In this document: one piece after another, positions 1 to 7,744 of the stretch
Layout: the number at the start of each line of letters is the position of its first letter
How positions within the stretch are numbered: position 1 is the first letter of the stretch
Origin: Corynebacterium sp. KPL1814
GTDB lineage: Bacteria; Actinomycetota; Actinomycetes; Mycobacteriales; Mycobacteriaceae
Assembly: GCF_000478175.1 (NCBI RefSeq)
Contig: NZ_KI515776.1
Span: forward strand, 143,451 to 207,450
Reading direction: 5' to 3'
DNA length: 64,000 nt
Position numbers and translations under genes: made by a program
Notes under the pieces: model-generated
Databases searched by the model: none
What the model saw: only the letters and a program-made list of their open reading frames with translations
What the model was told of the DNA's origin: nothing

Positions 1-192
1 TCCGCGCTCAAGACGCTGTGGTTGATGATCTGCAACATTGAAGACAAACGAGCCGCAAAGAGAGCGAAACAAGGCAAACGAGCCTCGGCTACCGCCAGCA
101 GGCTCGTGGAAGGAGCCCGAGTTTCCGGCTGGAAACAAGCCATCAACCAAATGGCCGTAGCCTTTCCCGCCCGCTTCGACAAATACCTATAA
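1..192 (+). pseudogene. 3' end of a transposase, cut by the window edge
   Basis: An open frame enters from the left edge and ends at TAA 190-192, giving 63 residues rich in Lys and Arg that end in FPARFDKYL. The composition and ending resemble the C-terminus of IS256/IS1249-type transposases seen in corynebacteria. That is a recollection of the family, not a proven match. Whether the upstream part is intact cannot be seen. The debris that follows (VOC stump, IS6 element) fits a mobile-element boundary. Confidence 0.5.
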
Positions 193-291
193 ACCTAGCC
201 CCACACACAAACAACTTGACACGCTCTCCAACTGAGATGTTTTCCTTGGGCTGTTGGAGGATTTCCTAGTTGTTGAATCCCAATTTAAGAA

Positions 292-401
292 TTAAACGAC
301 TGGGCTGACGCGGAACAGGTTTCCATCAGGGTCGGCAACTACGAAGGTGCGGCCGAAGACGTCATCGTAGGGTGGCTGCACAATTTGGACTCCTTTTGAT
401 T
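292..401 (-). pseudogene. C-terminal stump of a VOC (glyoxalase/bleomycin-resistance fold) protein
   Basis: Reading leftwards from 401 the frame gives about 35 residues containing DDVFGRTFVVADPDGN, the typical last beta-strands of the vicinal-oxygen-chelate fold, and stops at 294-292. The 5' part is missing because the IS6-type element begins at exactly 402. It is a dead fragment; the original substrate cannot be told. Confidence 0.6.
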
Positions 402-1245
402 GGTGCTGTTGCAAAGTTGGGCGGAGAGCAGCGAAGACTCAGTTTCTCATTCCCTGATGGCCGCTGCGTGTGGGCGTTGTTAGGCCGTCTCGAAGACCCG
501 GTTGACGATCACCGCGTCCGGGTTCGGTTGCCCGTAGGTAAACATCGTGCCTTGCCCTTTCCGCAATGAGTGCATCGCCTCCATCCCTTTCAACGTCCGA
601 TATGCAGATGTCCGGTTCTTAAACGCGCCTTTCGGCCCGAGGATCCGCTTCAGCCGACCATGGTCGCCTTCCAGGATGTTGTTGAGGTATTTCACCTGCC
701 GGTGTTCCACTGTTGGCGGGCAGATTCCCTCTGACTTCAACTCGGCGATTGCCCTGGCTAGGGAGGGTGATTTATCGGTGTTGATCACTCTGGGATACCC
801 GGCTGACGCATTGGATCTGAGGGCCTTGGCCAGGAAACGCTTCGCTGCGGCCACGTTCCGATTCGAAGAGAGGTAAAACTCCAAGGTCTGGTCACCGGCG
901 GTGATCGCCCGATAGAGGTAGCACCACCTGCCGCCGACCCGGATATAGGTCTCATCCACCCGCCAGGAACTAGCTTGCCAGTCAGGTACCTGTCGGTACC
1001 ACCGTGTTTGCTTGTCCAGCTCAGGCGCGTATTTCTAGACCCAGCGGTAGATCCTGGTGTGATCAACCGGCACACCCCGCTGAAGTCATCATTTCCTCCA
1101 GATCGCGGTAGCTCACCCCGTAGCGGCAGTACCACCGCACTGCCCACAGAGTAATGTCACGGGGGAAATGACGACCCGAGAAAATACCCATGGCTGTGAT
1201 TAGTTCACGTCGCTCTTCCTACTGCCCCAACTTTGCAACAGCACC
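402..1245 (-). mobile_element. Decayed IS6-family insertion sequence, 844 bp
   Basis: The terminal inverted repeats are perfect over 19 bases: GGTGCTGTTGCAAAGTTGG at 402-420 and its reverse complement at 1227-1245. They enclose one transposase reading leftwards. The 8-bp flanks (394-401 and 1246-1253) do not match, so no target duplication is visible, as expected if the element arrived through a cointegrate or later deletion. It truncates the VOC gene on its left. Confidence 0.9.
480..1191 (-). pseudogene. IS6-family transposase, frameshifted and stopped
   Basis: The gene starts with MGIFSGRHFPRDITLW at 1191 and carries the IS6 signature RWYCRYGVSYRDLEEMM. The frame is then broken near 1080, and an in-frame TAG follows inside RWV-stop-KYAPELDKQ at about 1035. 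The remainder is intact to 480 and includes the DDE-type catalytic core (VDETYIRVGGRWCYLYRAI; INTDKSPS; and the Glu in NILEGDHGRLK). With a frameshift and a nonsense codon, no functional enzyme is expected. Confidence 0.88.
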
Positions 1246-1458
1246 CAAAGCCCTGGAATGAACTCCTGTCACCAGGGTAATTCCAGGGCATATTTCCCTG
1301 ACTAAGAGAAGCAGTGACACAGAAGGTCTACCTCAGCGTGGGCCCTGTGGGCGTGCAGGTTCCGTGTGTGGCTGGTGTGCTGCGGCATGGTCGGCAGCGA
1401 TTGATGACCGACTCTGGAGCGGGTGCCTTGTCTGGTCTCGCGGTTCAGGGTGGGTGGA
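1246..1458. other. Intergenic, no gene seen
   Basis: About 210 bases between the IS6 element and the stop codon of the YdhK-like lipoprotein. No convincing open frame, tRNA or clear terminator was found on either strand. It is the 3' flank of the copper operon. Confidence 0.5.
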
Positions 1459-2073
1459 CTATTCGGCGGGTTGGATCTCGCTCTCGGTGACCCACTTGTG
1501 GTTGGTCATCGTCATCCCGTCGACGGTGAGATCAACCATGTAGACCGTCTCCTCGGTGGAGTAATCGATGGTGGCTTCAGCACCCTTCATGCCGGACATG
1601 TGCTCGGCATCCAGGACAACGCTCGCCCCGTCGGGCAGGGGGGCCTGACCCGGATCGACGAGCTCCTCATGGACGACCCAGCGGTGGTCGGTAACCGGGG
1701 CTCCACCCTCGGCGGGGGTGTAGCTGACCGAATAGGTCGTGGTGTCAAACGCCCCGGAAATGGTGGCGGTGGCCCCGTCCATGCCGGGCATGTGGTCAGC
1801 GGTGAGGATGACCTCGGTGCCCACAGGGTACGTGGGATCCTCGGCCTCTTCAATGCCTGCCGGCGGTGCCCCGCCGTCGGCAGGGTGGTCGTGCCCGCCG
1901 TGCTCTTCGTCGGCAGTGGTGGTGTCTTCCTGGTGGGTCTCGTTGGTCTCTGCGGTTGCCGTCGTGGTGCTGGTGGTGTCGGCATCGTCGGAGTTGTCGG
2001 TGGCGTCGCTGCAGGCGGTCAGCGCCAGGGTGGAGGTCAGTACCAAGGCGGCGAGGGTAATGCTGCGTTTCAT
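1459..2073 (-). CDS. YdhK-like (DUF1541) lipoprotein of the copper operon
   Basis: A 204-residue protein. It has a lipoprotein signal peptide (MKRSITLAALVL... followed by the lipobox LTAC), a Ser/Thr/Asp/His-rich linker with EEHGGHDH, and two tandem copies of a ~60-residue DUF1541 module, each with an H-M-x-G-M element (ADHMPGMDGA and AEHMSGMKGA) and a conserved D/NHRWV or NHKWV strand. YdhK family proteins are secreted lipoproteins that often sit beside copper genes. The His/Met motifs suggest surface metal binding, which is inferred. I place the start at the ATG at 2073 because AAAGGAAC precedes it by 5-7 bases; a TTG further upstream lacks such a site. It is last in the run copZ-like, copB, lipoprotein, 47 bases after copB. 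Confidence 0.82.
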   Translation of the reverse strand: MKRSITLAALVLTSTLALTACSDATDNSDDADTTSTTTATAETNETHQEDTTTADEEHGGHDHPADGGAPPAGIEEAEDPTYPVGTEVILTADHMPGMDGATATISGAFDTTTYSVSYTPAEGGAPVTDHRWVVHEELVDPGQAPLPDGASVVLDAEHMSGMKGAEATIDYSTEETVYMVDLTVDGMTMTNHKWVTESEIQPAE

Positions 2074-2120
2074 GAGCGTTCCTTTCAAAGGTGGTGTGAG
2101 TTAGGGGTCGAGAGACAAGG

Positions 2121-4355
2121 TCAGTCAGTAACGGTTACGGGGGATATCGACCCACTGTGTTCCTCCTTCCCGTCGGTCGGAGCCAGGTGAGCCGGCTCCA
2201 GATCAATGCGGCGCAACAGCTGGGCGTTCAGGGCCACCACGATGGTCGAGGCAGACATCAAGATCGCGCCCACGGCCGGGGACAGCACGAACCCGATCGA
2301 GGCGAGCACTCCGGCGGCCAGCGGCACGGCGAGGATGTTGTAGCCAGAGGCCCAGATCAGGTTCTGGATCATCTTGCGGTAGCTGGTCTGGGACAGCTCA
2401 ATCATCGACAGCACTGCCCGCGGGTCATCACTGGCTAGAACCACCCCGGCAGATTCCATGGCCACATCCGTGCCGGCACCGATGGCGATACCGACGTCCG
2501 CGCGGGTCAGAGCGGGGGCGTCATTGACACCGTCACCGACCATGGCCACGCTCAAACCCCGGTCCTGCAGCTGCGTGACCTTGGTGTCTTTGTCCTGGGG
2601 CAGGACCTCGGCGAAGACCTCATCAATGCCTAGGTCCTGACCAACCGCCTGGGCCACCTGTTGCGCGTCGCCGGTGATCATCGCGACCTTCACCCCGCGT
2701 TCCTGCAGGGCTTTCACAGCGGCGCGGGATTCGGGGCGGATCTTGTCCTCGACGGCCACCGCACCGATGATCTGACCGTCGCGGACAATATGGAGCACAC
2801 CGGCCCCACGCCCGGTCCAGGCACTGGTGGTGTCGGTGAGCTCGGCCGGGGTGGTGAGGTTGAACTCGCGCAGCATGTTCGGCCCGCCCACGAGGATCTC
2901 AGCGCCATCGACAGTGGCCCGGACTCCCCGGCCGGAGGCGGCGTTGAAACCAGTTGCACGGATTTGCCGACGGGAGGCCTCGGGATGGGCGGCTGCGGCC
3001 GCCACGATGGCGCGGGCCACGGGGTGCTCGCTGTCGGCCTCCGCAGCGGCGGCCAGGGCCAGTAGCTCGTCCTCGGTGACGCCGACAGCTGCCGCGACAC
3101 CGGTGACCGCGTGCGCACCCTCGGTCAGGGTGCCGGTTTTGTCGAAGAGCACCACGTCGATGGTGCGCATCCGCTCGAGCGCCATCCGGTCCTTGATGAG
3201 CACCCCGGATTTCGCGGCCCGCTCGCTGGAGATCGCAATGACCAGCGGAATCGCCAGGCCCAGGGCGTGCGGACAGGCGATGACCAGCACCGTAACCGTG
3301 CGCACCACGGCATCGTCCGGGCTGCCGATGATGGTCCACACCACCGCGGTGATCAGAGCGGAGATCAGCGCGAACCAGAACAACAACGCCGCCGCCCGAT
3401 CCGCCAGGGCCTGGGCCCGGGAGGAGGACTCCTGGGCGTCGGCAACCATGCGTTGGATCCCGGCCAGGGCGGTGTCCCCGCCGGTAGCCTCCACCCGGAT
3501 GCGGACGGTGTTGTCGGTGGCCACGGTACCGGCGACCACCTTGTCACCGGTGTCGCGGAAGACGGGACGGGATTCGCCGGTGATCATCGCCTCATCGAAT
3601 TCGGCGGCTCCGTCGAGGATGGTTCCGTCGGCCGGCACCCGGGCACCGGCCCTCACCAGCACGACGTCGTCGACGACCAGCTCGGAGATGGCCACGGTGT
3701 GGGTGGTCCCGTCGATGACTTTCTCGGCCTCATCCGGCAACAGGGCGGCCAGTGCGTCAAGTGCGGAGGACGCGGCCCCGAGAGCGGACATCTCCAGCCA
3801 GTGGCCCAGCAGCATGATGGTCACCAGCAGGGCCAGCTCCCACCAGAAGTCCAGGTCGAAACCGCCCAGCCCCAGAGTGGTGACCCAGGAGGCGACAAAC
3901 GCCACGGTGATGGCCATGGCGATCAGGAGCATCATCCCGGGTTGGCGGGATTTCAGTTCTTTCCATCCGCCCTTGAGGAAAGGCGTTCCGCCGTAGACGA
4001 AGATGATCGTGCCCAGCACCGGGGGGATCCAGGTGGATCCGGGGAATGCCGGGAGGTGGTAGCTGAGCAGGTGGGCGACCATGGGGCTGAAAATAACGAC
4101 GGGAATGGACAGAATCAGCGACCACCAGAAGCGGTCCCGAAACATTGCGGTGCTGTGTCCGGCGTGTTCGCCGTGACCATGAACGTGGTGGTCTTCGTCC
4201 GGGGCGGAATGCGGGTGATCGTGGGGCATTGCCTGGCCGTGGGTGTCGGCATCTGCGTGGTGTTCGTGGCTGGCATGATCCGGGTGGTGGGTGTGGTCTG
4301 TTTCCGGAGCGGGGTGATCACCATGGTGATCACCCGAATGGTGGGGAGTGCTCAT
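2121..4355 (-). CDS. copB: CopB-type copper-translocating P-type ATPase
   Basis: A 744-residue P1B ATPase that exports copper across the cytoplasmic membrane. The first ~75 residues are extremely His-rich (HHSGDHHGDH... HVHGHGEHAGH) and there is no CxxC metal-binding domain. Membrane helices follow, then TGE in the actuator (around 259-261), the intramembrane metal motif CPH (361-363) rather than CPC, and the phosphorylation site DKTGT (D405). GDGVNDAPAL lies in the hinge. CPH plus a His-rich N-terminus is the CopB (P1B-3) pattern, associated in that subclass with Cu(II)/Cu(I) export. The ATG at 4355 has GAAAGGAAC just upstream and is preferred to the TTG 18 bases earlier. It lies 51 bases after the chaperone gene and is probably cotranscribed from the CsoR-like promoter. 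Confidence 0.93.
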   Translation of the reverse strand: MSTPHHSGDHHGDHPAPETDHTHHPDHASHEHHADADTHGQAMPHDHPHSAPDEDHHVHGHGEHAGHSTAMFRDRFWWSLILSIPVVIFSPMVAHLLSYHLPAFPGSTWIPPVLGTIIFVYGGTPFLKGGWKELKSRQPGMMLLIAMAITVAFVASWVTTLGLGGFDLDFWWELALLVTIMLLGHWLEMSALGAASSALDALAALLPDEAEKVIDGTTHTVAISELVVDDVVLVRAGARVPADGTILDGAAEFDEAMITGESRPVFRDTGDKVVAGTVATDNTVRIRVEATGGDTALAGIQRMVADAQESSSRAQALADRAAALLFWFALISALITAVVWTIIGSPDDAVVRTVTVLVIACPHALGLAIPLVIAISSERAAKSGVLIKDRMALERMRTIDVVLFDKTGTLTEGAHAVTGVAAAVGVTEDELLALAAAAEADSEHPVARAIVAAAAAHPEASRRQIRATGFNAASGRGVRATVDGAEILVGGPNMLREFNLTTPAELTDTTSAWTGRGAGVLHIVRDGQIIGAVAVEDKIRPESRAAVKALQERGVKVAMITGDAQQVAQAVGQDLGIDEVFAEVLPQDKDTKVTQLQDRGLSVAMVGDGVNDAPALTRADVGIAIGAGTDVAMESAGVVLASDDPRAVLSMIELSQTSYRKMIQNLIWASGYNILAVPLAAGVLASIGFVLSPAVGAILMSASTIVVALNAQLLRRIDLEPAHLAPTDGKEEHSGSISPVTVTD

Positions 4356-4406
4356 GACGTTCCTTTCGCTCAACCCGGTCGGGGTCGAGATGATGGGTAA
4401 AACTGA

Positions 4407-4733
4407 TCAGGATAAGACGGTGTAGCCAGCCTCCTCGATGGTCCGGCGAACCATCTCCGGAGGTACGACACCGGTGACCGTGACGGTGGAAACTCCACCA
4501 GCAGCGAGATCAATCTGGACGTCGTCGACCTGGGGGAGGGCCTGAAGGGCCTGGGTCACGCTTTTCGCGCAGTGCCCGCAGGTCAGGCCGGTGACCTGGT
4601 AGCTAGGGGAGGACCCTCCTGCTGCCGAGTCGCTGGCGGCAGGGATGGAGGCGGTGTCGGCACGTGAGGCAGGTCCGCAACAGCTGCAGCCGTGGGAGGC
4701 CATCGGCAAGAGGCGGGGCGGGGAGGGGATCAT
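4407..4733 (-). CDS. copZ: CopZ-like heavy-metal-associated (HMA) protein
   Basis: A 108-residue protein. It has a Cys-rich leader (SHGCSCCGPAS) followed by a single HMA ferredoxin-like domain in the last ~70 residues with the copper-binding motif GLTCGHCAKSV. Its role is probably to carry Cu(I) in the cytoplasm and hand it to the CopB ATPase encoded next. The Cys-rich extension, three Cys within a few residues, is longer than in classical CopZ (~70 residues) and might be a second metal site. The ATG at 4733 has AGGAG seven bases upstream and lies downstream of the promoter-operator. Starts further upstream would run into the operator and are rejected. Confidence 0.88.
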   Translation of the reverse strand: MIPSPPRLLPMASHGCSCCGPASRADTASIPAASDSAAGGSSPSYQVTGLTCGHCAKSVTQALQALPQVDDVQIDLAAGGVSTVTVTGVVPPEMVRRTIEEAGYTVLS

Positions 4734-4779
4734 GGGAAAGCTCCTACGAGTCGGTGGGATGCGGCGATGCCACTCTCTA

Positions 4780-4802
4780 GCATATACCCCCCAGGGGTAT
4801 AT
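4780..4802 (-). promoter_or_regulatory. CsoR-like copper operator overlapping the promoter of the copZ-copB operon
   Basis: A perfect 21-bp palindrome at 4782-4802: ATATACCCC, three-base spacer, GGGGTATAT. This A/T-flanked C4/G4 form is what CsoR-family copper repressors bind. Read leftwards, the same bases contain a -10-like TATGCT (4785-4780), so a bound repressor would block transcription of the chaperone and pump until copper releases it. No csoR gene lies in the window. Confidence 0.78.
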
Positions 4803-4846
4803 TTTCAATGGGTGGAGGGCGGGCTCTCACGCGGGGCAGGGTGTGG

Positions 4847-5974
4847 TCACCGAGCAGCCTCCTCACTGTCGGGAGGGGACAGCGGGAGGCGGAGGGCAAA
4901 CACCGCTCCGCGACCGGGTCCGGGGGAGGTGGCGGTGAGAGTGCCGCCGTGGGCCTCGATCAATGCCTTGGAGATGGTCAGACCGATACCGGCCCCGCCG
5001 TCGTCCCGGCTGCGGGCGGCATCCCCCCGGTAGAAGCGTTCGAAGATGTATCTGAGCTGGTCAGGCGGGATGCCCTCGCCGTCATCGGCGACGTGGATGA
5101 GTGCGGTGGACGCCCCCTGCCGGTGGACGCTGATCCGGACCTGCCCGCCGGCCGGGGTGTGTCGTAGCGCGTTCGAAAGGAGATTGCTCATCACCTGGCC
5201 GAAGCGTTGCCGGTCCACGAGCACCCGGGCGGTGTCCGTAATGGTCTCGACCTGTAAATCGACGCCTTTGTCAGCATAAGCTTCCCCCGCGGCAGCAGCG
5301 GCGGTATGGAGCAGATCCCCGAGCCCTTCCTCCACCAGGTCCAAATCGATCCGGTGTTCCTGGGCCCGGGAGACATCGTCGATGTCTTCCATCAACCGGG
5401 TCAGGCGGGTGAGTTGGTCAGCCATGATCGTGTGGGTGGCATTATTCCAGTCCACGACCCCGTCCTGGAGACCATCGAGGTAGACCGTGAGCACCGATAA
5501 GGGGGTGCCCATTTCGTGGGCCAGATCAGAGAGCATCTGGCGGCGGACCTGTTCGGTGTGTTCCAGCCGATCGGCCATGGTGTTGAAGGCATGCGCCAGG
5601 GTGGTGACCTCGGGGCCTGCTTTTCCGGCGGGCACGCGGATACGGGAGTTGCCGGCCGTCAGGCTGGTAGCGGCGCGGGTGAGATCCTGCAGGGGGGTGC
5701 GCAGACGACGCGATAACCACAGGCTGGCCAGCAGGGCGCTGATCAAGGCGGTGGGCAGGGCGACGGCCAGGGTGATCAGGTTGGCGCCCCGGTAGGCCTG
5801 CTCGGCATGGAACAGCTCCAGCGAGGGGTCCTCCCGGCCGGTCATCAACATATGATCATGGAACAGGGTCGGACCCACCATCGTGGCCACGGCCGCGGCC
5901 ACCAGCAGGCTAATCACCACGACCAACACCTGGGCGGCCAGGAAGCGGAAGGTCAGGCCGGGTCCGTGATTCAT
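4847..5974 (-). CDS. copS: Copper-responsive sensor histidine kinase
   Basis: A 375-residue membrane kinase. It has a transmembrane helix near 12-32, a short extracytoplasmic loop with several His and Met (LFHDHMLMTG), a second helix near 65-87, a HAMP linker, the phosphoacceptor box LSDLAHEMGTPLS (H153), and a HATPase domain with N box (NLLSNALRHTP) and G boxes (DDGEGIPP, GAGIGLTISKAL). The His/Met loop is a plausible metal-sensing site (inference). Its start overlaps the copR stop in an ATGA, so the two are translationally coupled. Position next to cueP and the multicopper oxidase, together with the CopR box at 6753-6772, supports the CopS assignment. Confidence 0.88.
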   Translation of the reverse strand: MNHGPGLTFRFLAAQVLVVVISLLVAAAVATMVGPTLFHDHMLMTGREDPSLELFHAEQAYRGANLITLAVALPTALISALLASLWLSRRLRTPLQDLTRAATSLTAGNSRIRVPAGKAGPEVTTLAHAFNTMADRLEHTEQVRRQMLSDLAHEMGTPLSVLTVYLDGLQDGVVDWNNATHTIMADQLTRLTRLMEDIDDVSRAQEHRIDLDLVEEGLGDLLHTAAAAAGEAYADKGVDLQVETITDTARVLVDRQRFGQVMSNLLSNALRHTPAGGQVRISVHRQGASTALIHVADDGEGIPPDQLRYIFERFYRGDAARSRDDGGAGIGLTISKALIEAHGGTLTATSPGPGRGAVFALRLPLSPPDSEEAAR

Positions 5975-6693
5975 GGCTGCCCCACCCGGTAGCCCACGCC
6001 ACGCACGGTGTCGATAAACCCCCGGCCCCGGGTGTCGGTGCCGAGCTTGCGACGCAAGTTGCCGATGTGGACATCGACGATGCGTTCATCACCGACCCAG
6101 GTGGTGTCCCAGACCTCGGTGACCAGGTCGTGGCGGGTCAGCACCTGGCCGGGCCGCAGGGCCAGGGCAACCAGCAGCTCGAACTCCGTGCGGGTGAGCT
6201 CCACGGTCGTCTCCCCCACCCGCACCTGATGGGCGACGGGGTCAAGGATGAGGTCACCAACGATCAAGGGGGTGGTCACCTGCGGTGGGGTGGTGCTGGT
6301 GCGCGGGCGGCGCAGCACCGCATGCACCCGGGTCACCAGTTCCCGGATGCTAAAAGGTTTGGTGATGTAGTCATCCGCCCCCAAGGTCAAACCGCTGATC
6401 TTGTCGTCCTCGCTGCCACGCGCGGTGAGCATGAGGATGTAGCAGTCCGAGAAGGTGCGGATCCGTCGGCACACCTCCAGGCCGTCGAGTTCGGGCAGCC
6501 CCAGATCCAGCACCACAACATCAGGGGAAAAGCGACGAGCCTCGTCCACGGCCTGGGTGCCGGTGTGAGCCTGGCGGGTATCGAAGCCGGCCCTGATGAG
6601 GTAGGAGGCCACCATCTGAGCCAGGGGTTGTTCATCATCGACGACCAGCACCCGCCCCGGGGGCGTGGCGGTGGTCGGTGTGCGGTCAGCCAT
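5971..6693 (-). CDS. copR: OmpR-family copper response regulator
   Basis: A 240-residue regulator. The receiver domain carries the acidic pair VVDDE and the phosphorylation site D63 in VVVLDLGLPELDG, with the conserved Lys in YITKPFS. A winged-helix DNA-binding domain follows (LTRTEFELLVALALRPGQVL... DVHIGNLRRKLG... VRGVGYRVG). Activated CopR would switch on the divergent cueP/multicopper oxidase genes and perhaps itself through the direct repeat at 6753-6772. The ATG at 6693 gives the normal family length; an upstream frame extension is rejected because it would overlap the CopR box. Confidence 0.9.
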   Translation of the reverse strand: MADRTPTTATPPGRVLVVDDEQPLAQMVASYLIRAGFDTRQAHTGTQAVDEARRFSPDVVVLDLGLPELDGLEVCRRIRTFSDCYILMLTARGSEDDKISGLTLGADDYITKPFSIRELVTRVHAVLRRPRTSTTPPQVTTPLIVGDLILDPVAHQVRVGETTVELTRTEFELLVALALRPGQVLTRHDLVTEVWDTTWVGDERIVDVHIGNLRRKLGTDTRGRGFIDTVRGVGYRVGQP

Positions 6694-7097
6694 AGGCCCC
6701 AGTATTGCTCCGGTCAGGGGGGAATACCACCCTCGCTCAGTGCCCGGCGGGGCAATCTTCATCAAATCTTCAAACATCACCCTTCGACTGCCGTCACCCT
6801 TGTGCCCCACCCCGGGCCGGCGGCATCGCCTCCCCTGGTCGGTTCAGCAGGCGCCACCAGGGATTTCACTGCCTGCACCGCATACCCGGGGCGGGTAGAA
6901 GGACATCGCCCACGGCTGTGGGGTGGTGTCCCGGTGGTGACCCAGCCCACCGAATCCACCCCCTTTTCGCCCTGTTATAAGGCTGTGAGCAGGGCTTTTG
7001 ATTTCTAGTCCGTCAGGCACCCGTGCTAGATAAAGGTATGACATCGACCTTGAGGCGGTGTCTTCTCACGGTCTTACCACGATCCAAGGAGATTGAC
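6694..7097. other. Divergent control region between copR and cueP
   Basis: About 400 bases without a convincing gene. Apart from the CopR box, the right half contains AT-richer stretches just before cueP that could hold its promoter. No second CopR box or CsoR-like palindrome was found. Confidence 0.55.
6753..6772 (-). promoter_or_regulatory. CopR box (direct repeat)
   Basis: On the minus strand the sequence reads TGAAGATTT-GA-TGAAGATTG. It matches the direct repeat TGAAGATTT-N2-TGAAGATTT described for CopR of C. glutamicum, with one difference. It lies in the intergenic region between copR and cueP, 60 bases upstream of copR, and could serve both directions. Confidence 0.85.
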
Positions 7098-7673
7098 GTG
7101 AAACGAGCAGCGATCGCAGCCGCCGCCCTTGCCCTCGCCCTCACGGGGTGTTCGGCCGCCGACCCGGAACCCACCGCCGACGGGACGGTGTCCCGGGATA
7201 CATTCCTGACTACCCATGGCCTGGCCGCCATGGACGCGGTGGAGATCATTGATCACCTCGACCGGCAGAAGGTCACTGAGCGTCCCACGGATCTGATCGC
7301 TTCAGTGCGTGCCGATGAACTGCTGCTCTCGAGCGATGACCAGGAAGTCGTGGTCGATCTTCCCGACAATCAGACGTATGTCTCGATCGCGCCCTATCTC
7401 ACCTCCACCCACGACTGCTTCTACCACAGCCTCACGACCTGCCTGGGGGAACTCGACAATGAGGATATCCAGGTCACGATCACCGATGAGGCGACCGGTG
7501 AGGTGCTGGTGGACGAGGCGACAACCACCTTCGACAACGGGTTTATTGGCTTCTGGCTTCCCGATGATGCCACCGGCCTGATTGAGGTCAGCTACCAGGG
7601 GCGTACCGGCACCGCGGAGTTTTCCACCGCCGACGATGGTGCCACCTGTGTCACAGACCTGCACCTGACGTGA
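7098..7673 (+). CDS. cueP: CueP-family copper-binding lipoprotein
   Basis: A 191-residue secreted protein. Its signal peptide MKRAAIAAAALALALTGCS has the lipobox LTGC, so it is probably lipid-anchored outside the membrane. The body shows CueP hallmarks: FLTTHGL near the N-terminus, ERPTDLIASVR, the metal-binding stretch THDCFYHSLTTC (His and two Cys) and DNGFIGFWLP, ending with a further Cys in GATCVTDL. CueP of Salmonella binds copper in the periplasm; a similar extracytoplasmic role is inferred here. The GTG at 7098 is chosen because AAGGAG precedes it by six bases. The multicopper oxidase gene follows after 71 bases. Confidence 0.9.
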   Translation: MKRAAIAAAALALALTGCSAADPEPTADGTVSRDTFLTTHGLAAMDAVEIIDHLDRQKVTERPTDLIASVRADELLLSSDDQEVVVDLPDNQTYVSIAPYLTSTHDCFYHSLTTCLGELDNEDIQVTITDEATGEVLVDEATTTFDNGFIGFWLPDDATGLIEVSYQGRTGTAEFSTADDGATCVTDLHLT

Positions 7674-7744
7674 TGGCTCAGCAGGGTCCTCACCTGCGCC
7701 TGTCTCCCGTGTCACTGAAATCTAACACCAAGGAAGGTTAAATC

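Noticed and set aside
2157..4400. Long plus-strand open frames opposite copB
   Set aside because: They are antisense shadows of a GC-rich coding gene, lack family motifs and ribosome-binding sites, and are low-complexity.
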